From NCBI GenBank assembly GCA_030762935.1, contig CM060881.1, positions 102,810,501-102,874,500 on the forward strand: a stretch of 64,000 bases of DNA. The letters are read 5' to 3'. This document shows positions 22,078-33,618 of the stretch, piece after piece. The number at the start of each line of letters is the position of its first letter. Positions within the stretch are counted from its first letter, which is position 1. A program made the translations under genes and the position numbers. Under the pieces are notes generated by a model. It was not told the DNA's origin. It searched no databases and worked only from the letters and a program-made list of their open reading frames with translations. This DNA is from Hymenopus coronatus (Eukaryota > Arthropoda > Insecta > Mantodea > Hymenopodidae).

Positions 22078-22411
22078 AAGATATTGTATACAAGTTATTT
22101 ATTTTTTCGTTCGTGTTGTTTAGATTTAATTATTACTGTGTACCCATTTATTTTGTTATGACTATCAATATTATCACCATTACACCTAACAGTATATTTC
22201 AATCACCGTTTAAGTTGTCGGAATAAGGTCTCTGTCGCTTTACATTACAATATGTCGCGTGGTCGTGAAAACATGACAGAATTTAAATCGATAATGGCGG
22301 AAGGCTTCATTATAACGGTAGACTGATCGCCTGGGCGAGAATCGATTTAAGACTGAATAGGCGATACCTGCATACACAGCCTGGTATCGGATCGAGTCTT
22401 TTTATTCTTTT

Positions 22412-22562
22412 TATGATAGTATTTAACGCCTATTTTACTTCATAGGCACCTCAGGCGATGACACTGATGATTCATGCAATGAAAATGGAGTGGTGGAGGA
22501 GAACCTGGAGAAAACCCGCCCCTGCGCCGCTTTCTCCACCTCATATAGCACATGCAAGGGCC
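22412..22562 (-). mobile_element. SINE-A fragment, reverse orientation
   Basis: TAGTATTTAACGCCTATTTT, CACCTCAGGCGATGACACTG and GAGAAAACCCGCCCCTGCGC correspond to the reversed body and 3' end of SINE-A. It lies head-to-head with the next copy. Confidence 0.8.
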
Positions 22563-22664
22563 GGCTAAGGCACAGCAAGGAACGAGGTTGCTTGGGCAAG
22601 ATGACAGACCCAGAAATATAATTTGCGGTGTATATGGTGCTCTATACCTTAAATCCTATGACGC

Positions 22665-22900
22665 ATTGAGACGTGGCACGGACGGCACCTCTCAACCAGG
22701 CTGCCCAGATTCGATCTCAGGCAACCGCATGTGGAGTTTGTGGTTGGCAAAGCGGCGCAGGGGCGAGTTTTCTGCGGATTCTACGTTTTCCCCGCCGTCG
22801 CATTTCACTGGTGCTCCATCATCATTCCATGCATCATCACAGTCATCGCTTGCGCTGATGTATGTAGTAAAATCGGGCGTTAAACACTATTAAAAAAAAT
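22665..22900 (+). mobile_element. SINE-A copy with A-rich tail
   Basis: A tRNA-like head remnant (GATTCGATCTC as B-box) is followed by GCAACCGCATGTGGAGTTTG, GGCAAAGCGGCGCAGGGGCG, CGCATTTCACTGGTGCTCCA and GTAAAATCGGGCGTTAAACA, then an A-rich end. HER copy 10 starts directly after the tail. Confidence 0.85.
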
Positions 22901-22903
22901 TAA

Positions 22904-23739
22904 TCTGGTACACTCAAATGACTTTCTCTAGTTGCTGTACAAACTTCTTGCAAAATGTTATTCCTCTTTCTGCACAATGCTAATCGACATAAACATTACC
23001 AGAATGTTCTTATTACTTAGGTCCTTATAAATAGAGGGGAACTAAGGGAATGCACTAGACTAAACTGATAGTCAAATGTTTTAAAAGCTGACATTATGCG
23101 ATTGTCATTGCAAATCGCTTCTTTACTTGGCCAACGGTAGAACAAAAGAAAAACGGACACTTTCTGTCTGAGAAGTATAAGTATCTCACAATTGAAACCA
23201 ATCACAATCAATATCTTGGAAACGGTTCACTCCACAACAAAAACGTAAAGGACATAAATTTAGTGTTTTGGCGAGATTTACATCTTTTGTATCATAAGCT
23301 TTTGCCTATCTCTTACGGTTTAGCAGTTAAAAAAAATTCGGCAACGCTCATCCAGAATAAAGAGTTTTTAGAAAATTCAAGATAAACATTTTATTTGGAA
23401 TGTATATATCTTTAATATACGGGATTTGAATCAAAATCGTTAGAGCCATTTAAAAAAAAAAACCAACATTCGAAAAGTTTTCCATGTAAAGGTAGTTTGT
23501 GGTGAGGAGATTTTCTTGAAAATCTTCGCATCCTTGGAAGATACTTAAATACCAAGTTTGACCTATGCTTCCACACACACACAAACAACACGCACACACG
23601 GACGTTTTCCTAAAAATGTTTTCTTTTGGATTCAGGGGGACCCAAAAGATGTATTTCAGGTGAAATCTCGGTATCAAATTTTTGGGTGCATTGCAATACC
23701 TTCTCCATACATTATATACATAGTAGTGTAGAGAAAGTA
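22904..23739 (-). repeat. HER copy 10 (near full length)
   Basis: It starts TCTGGTACACTCAAATGACT then TTCTCTAG, and ends ATAGTAGTGTAGAGAAAGTA. The start follows directly on a SINE-A A-rich tail (..AAAAAATTAA|TCTGG), matching the A|TC junction seen at other reverse copies. Confidence 0.85.
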
Positions 23740-23823
23740 AAAACGGTGGCTGCTCAAGGGCCGCTGGTTGGCCTGCTTGCTCGCTCAACAATATAAAGAA
23801 TAAACACAATAGCCGGACACTAT

Positions 23824-24157
23824 TGTGATGGTTCCCTACCGTGGAGGTACAACAATCTCGGATTTTCGTAATTGCGGTTTCTTGAACAGTCCATTTCTAG
23901 AAGCCTCGCTCTGGCATAGGGGAGTACATAAGCAGCCAACCAGAGCTGACTGAGAGTTGACGTCAGTCAAGTAACTGACATCTATAAAATAGGAAAGTTA
24001 AAACAGTGAATAAGTGTTCATTTGCCAGTGGACAGTGGAAGCTTTTGTGGTTTTTGACTCACTGACACAATTAAGTTGTGTACGAAGACTATTACGAGAG
24101 TGCCTTGGGAATAAATAAAGATAGTTTAGCAGGACCTGGTGTTTTCAACTTATTGCA
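23824..24157 (+). mobile_element. Solo-LTR-like segment
   Basis: A 334-bp segment begins TGTGATGGTTCCC and ends TTATTGCA (TG...CA). It contains a TATA box in CATCTATAAAATAGG at 23980-23994 and a poly(A) signal in GGGAATAAATAAAG near 24110. A direct repeat GTTGACGTCAGTCAAG / TAACTGACA lies upstream of the TATA box. That order and spacing is typical of an LTR. I find no clear target duplication (TAT/ATA only) and no neighbouring gag-pol, so a solo LTR is inferred. Confidence 0.45.
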
Positions 24158-24419
24158 ATATCGTAAGCTCCTGTCTTTGAATATATTATAAATAAATTCG
24201 CCATATACTTTGTTGTGCTTTAGTAGATATACTCACAACTTGAGAACATGTTACTATTGTAATTATTACTGCTTTTTATTGATATTACTTAAGTATTTGG
24301 GATACTATTTGATAAATCAGGGAGGTGTAAATCACATGTAACAGTAGACTTGAACAAGCACGAAGATGATGAAGATGAATGGTATTTAAGGGCGCTTAAC
24401 ATCTCAGAGCTATAAGAAT

Positions 24420-24566
24420 GTTGAATGAGGTTGTGGAGTAGAACTATGTTGATTTGTACAAGACCGTGTTGAAAAGTATGACGTTTAGTGCCGAGGCGTG
24501 GACTTTGATAGAAAAATCTAAGCTCTTGGTAGTGGAAATGGATGGAATAGGTGCCGTGCTAGAGTA
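24420..24566 (+). pseudogene. Non-LTR reverse transcriptase pseudogene, left part
   Basis: The plus strand reads YKTVLKSMTFSAEAWTLIEK then SKLLVVEMDG, followed in the next frame by WNRCRARV. It is the post-catalytic segment ...YKT(V/L)..P.LTYGSETWTLTK...E.. of a LINE reverse transcriptase. It is interrupted at 24566 by an insertion and resumes at 25308. The catalytic FADD core is not present upstream. Confidence 0.7.
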
Positions 24567-25307
24567 GAGGTACCAAAAAGTGACCCGGCTGGTTATTCTT
24601 CTCTTTCTTCCCCTCCACTCCCTTTACGCTTAGTGGTACAGCAAACAGGTGACTATTATTGGCTACTGCGGTGCGTCTGCATTCCAAAACATAAGGAAAT
24701 CAGTGTCGGGAAGTCAAATGTGTCGTTATACATTTCCCGGAATGGCAAAACCAATATTTTGTTGTTTATTATGAGACTAAAGTATGTTGTTTAATGTATT
24801 TAAAATAATTGTAAATTACAAAAAATATAATATACAGGGCTATTTTAACAACTGGGATTCAATAGCATACATCGTGCAAGCTATAGAATTGCAAAACTAA
24901 TACCTAAAGGTGATTTGGAGCCCAACGCGAAGAAGAAAAACCTATAAAATTATTATATAAAATAATGGAGAAAATATAAATTAAAATAAATATAAATCTT
25001 TATTAATTTTTTTCTTTCCTATTAGAAGTTCAATTTCTTCAGCAAGAATGGGATTAAATTATTATCTTAATTTATTTAAATATTACGGAATAATTATTTA
25101 AGAGCAAATTAAATTGAATTCAGAAAAAATATTCATTTATATGTACTTATAAAACACATATTTTACATATAATAAAAATAAATGCGTATAGGAAATACTT
25201 TATTATTCCGCAAATGAATTCACTCAGCACTGTTCATTACCCCCATTTCTATTACGTCACTAGCATTAGGTGAAAAGTAACAGCATTGCTTTCTTCAAAA
25301 CGCCACT
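24567..25307. mobile_element. 741-bp insertion with 11-bp target duplication, family unknown
   Basis: The reverse-transcriptase reading is split exactly at GTGCTAGAGTA (24556-24566) and resumes at GTGCTCGAGTA (25308-25318), an 11-bp direct repeat with one difference. On both sides this encodes the same residues (CxARV). The insert is very AT-rich in its second half, has no ORF and shows no clear inverted termini. TSDs of 9-11 bp are typical of Mutator-like elements, and an aberrant retro-insertion is also possible. Confidence 0.65.
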
Positions 25308-25610
25308 GTGCTCGAGTATCAAGATTGAAAAGGAAAACTGAGGAAGTGAGACAGATGATGGATATGCAGGAAACAGTGCTGGAGAGAATTGCAATGATAT
25401 GGACACGTCAGAAGAACGGAGGATGATAGGTGGCACCAAGACTTTTTTAGAATGGTCATCTTGCGGAAGAAGGAAGCGGGGGAGACCAAGAGCAACGTGG
25501 AGAGGAGAGATTTACAGAATGATGAACGGTTGGTGCCATGAGGAGGATGACTCGGGAATAATGGAGATTGAGAGTACCTGGTAACTGCTGAAGAGTGGAA
25601 AAAACCTTAA
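25308..25610 (+). pseudogene. Non-LTR reverse transcriptase pseudogene, right part
   Basis: It resumes with HCARVSRLKRKTEEVRQMMD then QETVLERIAM and, after a frameshift, FLEWSSCGRRKRGRPRATWR then GEIYRMM. The GRRKRGRPRxTW box is the hallmark C-terminal end of many insect LINE ORF2 proteins. It ends near EYLVTAEEWKK. Frameshifts and stops show it is dead. Confidence 0.75.
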
Positions 25611-26570
25611 AAGTAAGCGTTGCTCCAATAAGTAACTCCTTGCTTTTTCTACTAATTACAAATGAAATTCTGTTGTTTTAGCTACTATTCTGCCGGAGAG
25701 TTACTACCTCAAAAGTTACATGCTATGCATTTCCAGTGGATACTGAACTCTCTGCAGGATTCTTTCTCTCTTTTATGTACCGGTCGATGACGTTGCAAGA
25801 AGCTTCCAGAAGCGGTCACACATACAAACCACCATAGATGTCAGAAACTATCGCAGCTTTTATATCAATGAGATTGCCAATGGTAGGTGTAACAATGCAG
25901 AATTAATAAACTGTGACTCCCAAAGAAATACGCAATCAGTGATTACGGCCGCAAAACGTAGTCACGCTATAAACCAAATAAGATAGACAACTTTAATTCT
26001 GAGAATATATTATTAATATTACTTTAATTTAATTTTTATTGCAGTCACTGATGTAATAGAAAGGGATAAAATACTTATCAGCTGTCCATATGCTGAACTT
26101 TGGCGAAATGTACTTTTTTCCAGTTTAAATAAAATTATTTTATTTCTAACGTAATTATTTGCTTTCGCGTACTTAGACAGAACCATTTTAACTAAGTTAA
26201 TCGACAGTTTATGGAATAGCATAGTATACTGTAAGTTTGCAAGAGTGATGCGTGAATGTAGTACTTTTCATAACTTCTGGTGAAGACAAATGAAAGAGTC
26301 TGGTGTAATCAAAAGAGCCATTTTGTTGCAGTATGTTTAACCGCTAACCTCTTTATCCCAATGAGAGCACATTGAATTGCTTTCCGAGAGTGTATAGTAT
26401 AGTTCCTGAGTATAGTAAAGGGCATTGTTGCTATATTTCCGTGACCGGATTTAACTTTCTATGCGCCATGGTTTCGAGAGAACAGCTGGCACCCACAGAT
26501 GGCACTGTAGGACCAAAACACTATTTGCGGACGCGAAATGTCAGAATTTTGCCCAGGAGCCTTCTTCTTT
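25611..26570. other. Unassigned DNA
   Basis: No recognisable element. Short ORFs of 60-93 codons near 26019-26653 have no domain, and the last one overlaps SINE-B. Confidence 0.4.
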
Positions 26571-26574
26571 TAAG

Positions 26575-26735
26575 GTGTGAGGTTTCTTTACTTGAAAATA
26601 AATATTACACGGGAACACCGGCTTTACTTTTCTTCCGAAGCAACCCCTATTAAGGATTTTGCGTCAGCTTCCACAAGATTTCTGCAATCTTGGGTTTTAA
26701 ATGCTAGCACAGTAACCACTACACTACGAAGGTTG
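26575..26735 (-). mobile_element. SINE-B copy, diverged
   Basis: Minus strand: TAGTGTAGTGGTTACTGTGC (A-box), CTAGCATTTAAAACCCAAG, then GCTTCGGAAGAAAAGTAAAG then CCGGTGTTCCCGTGT. It matches other SINE-B copies with insertions. Confidence 0.7.
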
Positions 26736-26871
26736 ATGAAAAGTGGTGTAAAACCAGATAATGGTTGGAGCTGGCTTTGCAAGGCGGTTTCCTAACCATA
26801 TTGACAGGATACAGTGCACTTGATATTAGAAATTGTAACATATGGAGAGGAATATTAACTAGTATTAAAAC

Positions 26872-27776
26872 TCTGATGTGTTTTATTATCATGACTTTCT
26901 ATACAACTCTATAACAAATTAGTATAAAAAGTTAATTCTTCTATTTACTTCATGCTAATCGAGATAAAATTAGCAGAAATGGTATTGTAAGCAGAATGGA
27001 TATAAGGGAGTATCACAGGCTAAAGCGACAGTGAAATCTTTTTAAAACTGGTTGCTATGGGATTGAAGTTCCTTTGTTCGTATAGCCAGAAGTTGACAAA
27101 TTCCCGCATGTGAAAAGTTTAAGTAATTTAGAGCTAAATAAAATAACAAGGAATATCCGTTGTTCCAAATGATAAGTTCTACCAAAAAGCATATCTGATA
27201 TAAATTATGTATTTTAACGAAATCTACGTTCTTTGTTTAGTAACTTTTCTCTGTGTGTTATGGTTTATCAGTTATGCAAAATTTTGCAAAATTCTTTCAG
27301 AATAAATAAAAAGTATTCAGAGGCTATTCCCAGAAAATTCAACATAAACATTTAATGTGTCGTGTAAATATCTTTCATATACCATATTTTGATCAAAATC
27401 GTTAGAACCATTTGTGAAATAATAAAAAATTTCGAAAATTTTTCGATGTAAAGGATACTTTGGTGTGGGAGATTTTCTTGAAAATCGTCGTGTCACATCC
27501 TGGTGTATACAAAACTTAAATACCAACTTTGCTGTTTAATGGAATTTTGCTTTCGAGCTATGCAAAAACGCGCGCACTCGCGTACTAGGATACACAAACA
27601 CAGACATACACATACATATACATACACACTCTGACCTTTTTTGAAATTCTTTTCTTGAATTCAGTGGGTCTCAAAACATGTATTTCTGGTGAAATCTCTG
27701 TACATTTAAAATATTTGCTTGGAATGCAATATCTTCTCTGCTATGTACGTACGAGTAGTACGTGTAAAGAAAGTAA
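26872..27776 (-). repeat. HER copy 11 (near full length)
   Basis: TCTGATGTGTTTTATTATCA then TGACTTTC at the left, and GTACGTACGAGTAGTACGTG then TAAAGAAAGTAA at the right. It is about 905 bp, the longest single copy, with a (CA)/(TACA) expansion at 27590-27630. Confidence 0.85.
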
Positions 27777-27871
27777 AAAGGGGTAACACTTGTAAAAGTA
27801 TTAAAGTAACCCTTCTTGTTAAAGTGCAGTCAGGTCTAAGCTGAAAATGTTGAATGTGTTTGGTGACTAAT

Positions 27872-28744
27872 GTTTCAGCGGAAATTGCCTTTTTATTGCC
27901 CCTGTATCCAAAATAAGGTAGTTTTAGATAAAGGTCCGTGTGTCTGTGAACTAGATAACTCAAAAACGAAAATTCGGTACAATACCAAACTTGGGACTTA
28001 AGTTTAACATCTTCCAGCAAAGTGACAAGACGGTTTTAAGAATACCACCCCAAACTATCCTTTACATCGAAAAACATTTCGGAGGTTTTGATTTTCTCAA
28101 AAATGGTTCTAACCATTTTGATAAAATACAGTGTATTAAAGATATTTACATCCTAAATAAAACTTATATTTTGAATTTTCTCTAAGGACCTCTTTATTTT
28201 GGATAAATTTTGCAGAAATAAAGTACAGTATGTTAAAGATATTTACATGGTAAATAAAATGTATATCTTGAATTTTCTGGGAAGAGCTTCTAAAACCTCT
28301 TTATTCCGGATAAATTTTGTAGAATTTTGTTTATAAAATGTAAACCATAAGAGTTAGGCTAAAACCAGCTATGCAAGAAATGTAGATCTCGCTAAAACAC
28401 ACAACCTATGTAATATATTTTTTTCGTCGAGTTGATCATTTCTGAGATATTCCTTGTTATTTGTTTCATATTTGCAATACTTTGAACTTTTCTCATACGG
28501 AAAGTTGCACACTCCTGACCCTGCATAGAAACGGATTTTAACCACATATCAACCAGCTTTTAAAAGATTTGACTATCGTTTTAACCTGTATTCTCTTATT
28601 TACCTACTACTTGCAAGGAAGTAAGAATTAACCAATTTCTGTTAATGTTTATCTACCTTATCATAAAGTATATAGAAGAATATGTTTTTGACAATTATTT
28701 ATTACAGCGATGTAGAGAAAGTCATGTGAATGAGATACATCTGA
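27872..28744 (+). repeat. HER copy 12 with an internal tandem duplication
   Basis: It lacks the first about 100 bp (hairpin) and ends AGAGAAAGTCATGTGAATGA. The block around TTAAAGATATTTACAT ... CTTTATT-TGGATAAATTTT is present twice, at about 28129-28222 and 28223-28318. It is the only copy seen with this duplication. Confidence 0.85.
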
Positions 28745-28984
28745 TTTTTTTGTTATTCGAACTTAAACATAATTTGCTTAAATGTTAATTTTTAAAATTC
28801 AGATTATTTAACTACGGTTTCGATAACGCCTTCTGCGAGTACTTTCAACATTTTAGAAGCTTTCGGGTACTGGAACTGTTGGAAAATTGCATGAATTTTC
28901 AAGTATATTGTTATAAGAAGTCCGTAACTGTTCGTAACACGCCAATAAAAGGAATTAACGAGCGCTTTTGTATATTAAACACCT

Positions 28985-29147
28985 TTCAAAGTGGTAGTAT
29001 ATCGAGTGATGAACTTAACTGACCAAAGGCTGCATGGAGCTAAAAATACTCCAGAAAACCCTGTAAATCTTTATCTGGATAATTCATCCAAACTGAGAAT
29101 CGAATTCTAGATGTCTTGATTGTGGGGCAGACACGCTAGTCGGTATT
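28985..29147 (-). mobile_element. SINE-C fragment, diverged
   Basis: TGCATGGAGCTAAAAATACT, CCAGAAAACCCTGTAAATC and the head GATTGTGGGGCAGACACGC match the reversed SINE-C seen at 19371-19610. Confidence 0.65.
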
Positions 29148-29149
29148 GG

Positions 29150-29430
29150 ACAGGAAGAAAATTGAACCTCGATACTGCACTAATTATGTCGGGCAAGCGT
29201 GCTGTTTATAGCTAGCGCCTGCATTAAAAAGAGCTGATACGATTGCCTAAATAGGAAGGGCGAGATGGATAGAAAATCGATTGTACTCGGTTTTATCGGT
29301 TCTGATAGAAGTGAACGGGCAGTAGGCATTCTAGAATAGCCTTCAGAAAACATTTCCAAATCACAATAATTATTACATATATAAATAAATACATAGTTGC
29401 GTAATGCATATATACAAGCATGCATGCATA
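29150..29430. other. Unassigned DNA
   Basis: No recognisable feature. An 81-codon minus-strand frame (29180-29425) has no domain and reads into the telomere-like repeat flank. Confidence 0.35.
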
Positions 29431-29434
29431 CATA

Positions 29435-29462
29435 CCTAACCTAACCTAACCTAACCTAACCT
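29435..29462 (-). repeat. Interstitial insect telomere repeat (TTAGG on minus strand)
   Basis: Five perfect CCTAA units plus CCT, flanked by CATA steps (CATACATA on the left, CTACCTACATA on the right). TTAGG is the ancestral arthropod telomere repeat. A short internal array can come from telomerase filling at a break or from a subtelomeric insertion. Confidence 0.9.
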
Positions 29463-29655
29463 ACCTACATATAAATATTTCCATAAGTCAGGACATATTA
29501 CATTTATTGGAAAAATATGCCTTTGTTGCTTTATACTGAATACTTCCTACACAAACCAATTCAATGTTTCTCAAAAACATTAATAAAATCGTTTATATTC
29601 GTAGCTTAATTTAATATACTCTAAAGCTTATTATATATGTTTTCTTATATTAATG

Positions 29656-30375
29656 TCTGATGTGTTTCATTCACATGATTGTCTCTAATATCTGTTAAAT
29701 ATTACTGTTAAAAGCTTCTACTTCATGCTAGTTGAGAAAACATTTGCAGAAATGATCTTCTTACCTGCTTCGTTGTAAGTAGAAAGAAAATAATGGAGTA
29801 CACTGGGCTAAAGCATAGTCAAATCTTTTAAACGCTGCTTGCTATGCGATTGAAATTCATTTCTTCGCATGGCCAGAAGCTGAACAATTTTCCATTGTAT
29901 GAGAAAATTTTAAGAGTTTTTAAACTGAAACCAATTATAAGGAATATCTAGTATAGTCCACTCCACGATAAAATGATTATTATTATGATATAAATTGTGT
30001 GTTTTAATAATATCTTCATTTTTTTTTTTGTGTGATAAGTTTCTTTCTGTCTCTTAAGGTTTACCAGTTATGAAAAACTCATCCAGAATAAAGAGATACT
30101 TCATAGACAATTCCCAGAAAATTCAAAATACACATTTTATAGCTCATGTATATTATAATGAAAATCGTTTGTATCACTTTTGAGAAAAGCAAACTTTTCC
30201 AATTTTTTTTTTTTCCAGCTAAAGAGTAATTTTGGCCATGGATTTTTCTCAAAATATTCGTGCCGCATCCTTGGAAGATACTAACCTTAAATATCAAACT
30301 TGGTATTTTAACGACTATTCCTTTTTTAATTATCGTGTACACACACATACACACACGGTTTTTTTTTCTCTAAAA
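29656..30375 (-). repeat. HER copy 13 (hairpin truncated)
   Basis: TCTGATGTGTTTCATTCACA then TGATTGTCTC at the left. It stops after ACACACACGGTTTTTTTTTT then CTCTAAAA, short of the hairpin, and the next copy begins at once. Confidence 0.8.
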
Positions 30376-31060
30376 TCTCATGTAATTTTCTCTTCATCTC
30401 GGGAATAAATTATTATTGTTCAAAAGCTTATTCTTCTATATGATTCATGCTAATCCAGATAAACATTAGCATAAATGGTCTTACTGCTTGCCTTCTTGTA
30501 AGCAGAAGGGAAATAAGGGAATACGCTAGACTAAAGAGATATTCAAATCTTTTAAAAGCTGCTTGCCATGTAGTTGATATTCGTTTCTAAGCGCACTGCC
30601 AGGACTTGAAAAATTCCCAGTTTTGAAAAGTGTTGAGTACTTTAAAACTGTTAACATTGTTAACTTCACGAAAATATGTATATGACATCGATTGTATTTT
30701 TCAAAGAGAGCTACATTTTTGTGTAGAAAGCTCTTGTCCAGCTATTACGGTTTACCAGTTATGCAAAATTCAGCAGTATTCATTAACAATAGGGAGAACT
30801 ACATAGGGTATTCTCAAAAAGTTCAAGATATAAATTGTAGCTATTACGTAAATATCTTTTATATACGGTATTTTTTAACATCGTTATAGGCATTTTTGAG
30901 AAAATCAATATTTTTTAAATGTCTATCCATGTAAAGGATAGTTTGGGGTAGGGAGTGTTTTTCTCAAGATGTTTGCTTCATATGCTTGGCAGATACCAAA
31001 CATAATTACTAAGTTTAGTGCTTCACCGAATTTTCACTGAAACACGGACCCATGGACACG
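30376..31060 (-). repeat. HER copy 14 (hairpin truncated)
   Basis: It starts TCTCATGTAATTTTCTCTTC and ends near AAACACGGACCCATGGACAC, again without the terminal hairpin. It is in tandem with copies 13 and 15. Confidence 0.8.
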
Positions 31061-31063
31061 AAA

Positions 31064-31645
31064 CCTTATGCATTCCATTCATATGATATTCTCTAATTCT
31101 CTGTAAAAATTAGTGTTAAAGCACCTATTATTCTGTCTACTTCATGCTAATCGAGATAACCATTGGCAGAAATGGGTTTATTACTTGCTTCCTTGCAAGT
31201 AGAAGGGAATTAAGAGAATGCACTAGGTTAAAGCGATAATAAAATCTTTTAAAAGTTGGTTGCCATGTGGTTTAAATCATTTCTTTGCATTCCAAGGAGT
31301 TCACAAATTCCCCTAAGAGGAAAGTTTAAGTATTTTAAAACTGAAACCAATATCAAGGAATATCTAAGTAATGGTGAACTTCACGAAAAATAGTAGAATA
31401 TGATATAAATTGGGTGATTTACTGAGATCTACGTTGTCCAAGGTATTTGTCTCTCTCTTACGGTTTATCAGTTATGCAAAATATAGCAAAATTCATCTAG
31501 ACTGAAGAGTTCTTCAGAGGCTATTCTCAGGAAATGTACCTCATTAATATTTATTTGCCATGTAAACATCTTTGATATACATTATTTTAATGAAAATTGT
31601 CGGAGTAATTTTTGAAAACAATAAATATTTTGAAAAATATGTCCT
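31064..31645 (-). repeat. HER copy 15 (truncated)
   Basis: It starts CTTATGCATTCCATTCATAT then GATATTCTC. It stops at TTTGAAAAATATGTCC, where a plus-oriented copy begins. Confidence 0.8.
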
Positions 31646-31649
31646 TTTT

Positions 31650-32437
31650 ACTTCCTCTATACGTACTATGTACATAGTGTATACAGAAGGTATTGCACTC
31701 CACCAAAAAATTCGATACCGAAATTTCACCAGAAATATGTCTTAAAGTCCCCTGTGTCCAAAAAAAGTATTTTCAGAAAAAGGTCTGTGTGTGTCCGTGT
31801 GCCCGTGTGTCTGTGAACACGATAACTCAAATCGAAAGGTCGGTAAAATACCAAACTTGGTATTTAAGTTTAGTATCTTCCAGGAATGCGACTCGAAGAT
31901 TTTGAGAAAAATCTCCCCACCGCGAAACTATTTTGATTAAAATATCATATATTAAAGATATGTACCTGACAAATAAAATGTATATTTTGAATTTTCTGGG
32001 AATAGCCTTTGAAGACTACTTTATTCTGGATGAATTTTGCATAACTACTAAACCGTAAGACAAAAATTTAACACACAAGAAATGCAGAGCACGCTAAAAC
32101 GCACAATTTGTTTTAAATACATTTTTTTCGTGGAGTTGATCGTTTTTGAGATATTCCTTTTTCTTGGTTTCAGCTTTGAAAACATATACTTTTCTCACAC
32201 AGGAATTTGTCAACTCCTGTTCATACAAACAAAGGAACATCAATCACATAGCAACCAGCTTTTGGCTTTCACTTTAACCTATGGTTCTCCCTTATTTCGC
32301 TTCTACTTACAATAAAGCAAGAAATAAAACTATTTCTGCTAATTGTTCTCGATTAGCATGAAATAAATAAGAGATAAGCTTATTAACAATAATTTGTTAC
32401 AGAGATATAGAGAAAGTCATGTGAATGGAACACATGA
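31650..32437 (+). repeat. HER copy 16 (near full length, small internal deletion)
   Basis: ACTTCCTCTATACGTACTAT at the left, AGAGAAAGTCATGTGAATGG then AACACATGAG at the right. About 60 bp is missing at 31926 (CGCGAAACTA|TTTTGATTAAAA). Confidence 0.85.
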
Positions 32438-32440
32438 GTG

Positions 32441-32617
32441 TTTTTGATAGTGTTAAACGCCCGCTTTTACTATATATGCCACCGCAGGCGATGGCATTGA
32501 TGATACAATTAAGATGAAATATGATTAAGCTTTGTCCGCCACAAATCCCACATGTGGTCGCTTGGGATTGAACCTCGGCGAGTGGTCTAAGCACCTGCAA
32601 ACGACGCGGCCAAACTT
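32441..32617 (-). mobile_element. SINE-A copy, reverse orientation
   Basis: Starts TAGTGTTAAACGCCCGCTTT (reversed 3' end), CCACCGCAGGCGATGGCATT, CACAAATCCCACATGTGGTC, then a head with GCTTGGGATTGAACC (reversed B-box). It sits at the junction between HER copies 16 and 17. Confidence 0.85.
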
Positions 32618-32885
32618 TCCCATGTGTAGGGCAGTTAGGGTAAGGGGTATTTCCGTCAATATCTTCGTGTCACATCCTTAGAACACACGAAACTTAAATA
32701 CCAAGTTATATTTCGTTTTTGAATTATCGTGTTCACGAACATACGGACACATACAACGACCTTTTTCTAAAAATTATTTTTGGATACCGGGGACCTCAAA
32801 ACATATATTCCGGTGAAATATTGACATTGATATTTGGGTGTAATGCAATAGCTTCTCTATACACTATGTGCATAGACAAAATAGA
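32618..32885 (-). repeat. HER copy 17 (hairpin-side fragment)
   Basis: From CCATGTGTAGGGCAGTTAGG to CTATACACTATGTGCATAGA. The final stem arm GTAGAGAAAGT is missing. Confidence 0.8.
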
Positions 32886-32949
32886 AAATAAGCAATATAA
32901 TTAACAATACCACTAAATATAGTCAGAAAATTGAAAGCTACATGAAAAA

Positions 32950-33612
32950 TCTTATGCTTTGCTTTCACGTGACATTCTCTACTTGTTCTGAAAACAAACT
33001 ATCTTATAAAAGATTATTTTTCTATCTACATCATGCTAAACAAGATAAATATTAGTGCAATTGGTCTCAGTAATTAGATGTTTATAATCAGAAGGGAAAT
33101 AAGGGAATATACCAGGCTTAAGCGATCGACCAATCTTTTAAAAGCAGATCCGTTAGTGAATAATCGAAGTTTTATTCGCTTTGTGTTTCCAGAAAAACAA
33201 AAGAATAATTAAATTAAAGAACAATTTGAGAACATAGCTAAAACCAATTACAAATAAAATCTCTTCAACAAAAATGTATATGATATAAATTGTATGTTTT
33301 AATGATATATACAGTAGTCTGTAGCTTTTGCCTATCTCTTACGGTTTACCATGCAAAATTCAGGAAAATTCATCAAGAATAAAGAGGTTTTCACAGGTTA
33401 TTAGCAGCAAATTCTACATACACATTTTGTTTGTCATTTAGTAGCGTTAGTACACGGTATCATTTGACACATATTTGAAAATATCAACATTTTCCAAATT
33501 TTGTCCATGCAGAAGGTAGTTTACTGTGAGCGGAGTTTTCTTAAAATGTTTGTGTCGCATCCTCGGAAAGCACTAAACCTTAATACCAAGCTTGTTGTTT
33601 TACCGACTTTAA
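32950..33612 (-). repeat. HER copy 18 (hairpin truncated)
   Basis: It starts TCTTATGCTTTGCTTTCACG then TGACATTCTCTA and stops at TTGTTTTACCGACTTTAATG. The plus-oriented copy 19 follows directly. Confidence 0.8.
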
Positions 33613-33618
33613 TGCTTA

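Noticed and set aside
29435..29462. True chromosome end
   Set aside because: Only five units, and unrelated sequence continues for tens of kilobases on both sides.
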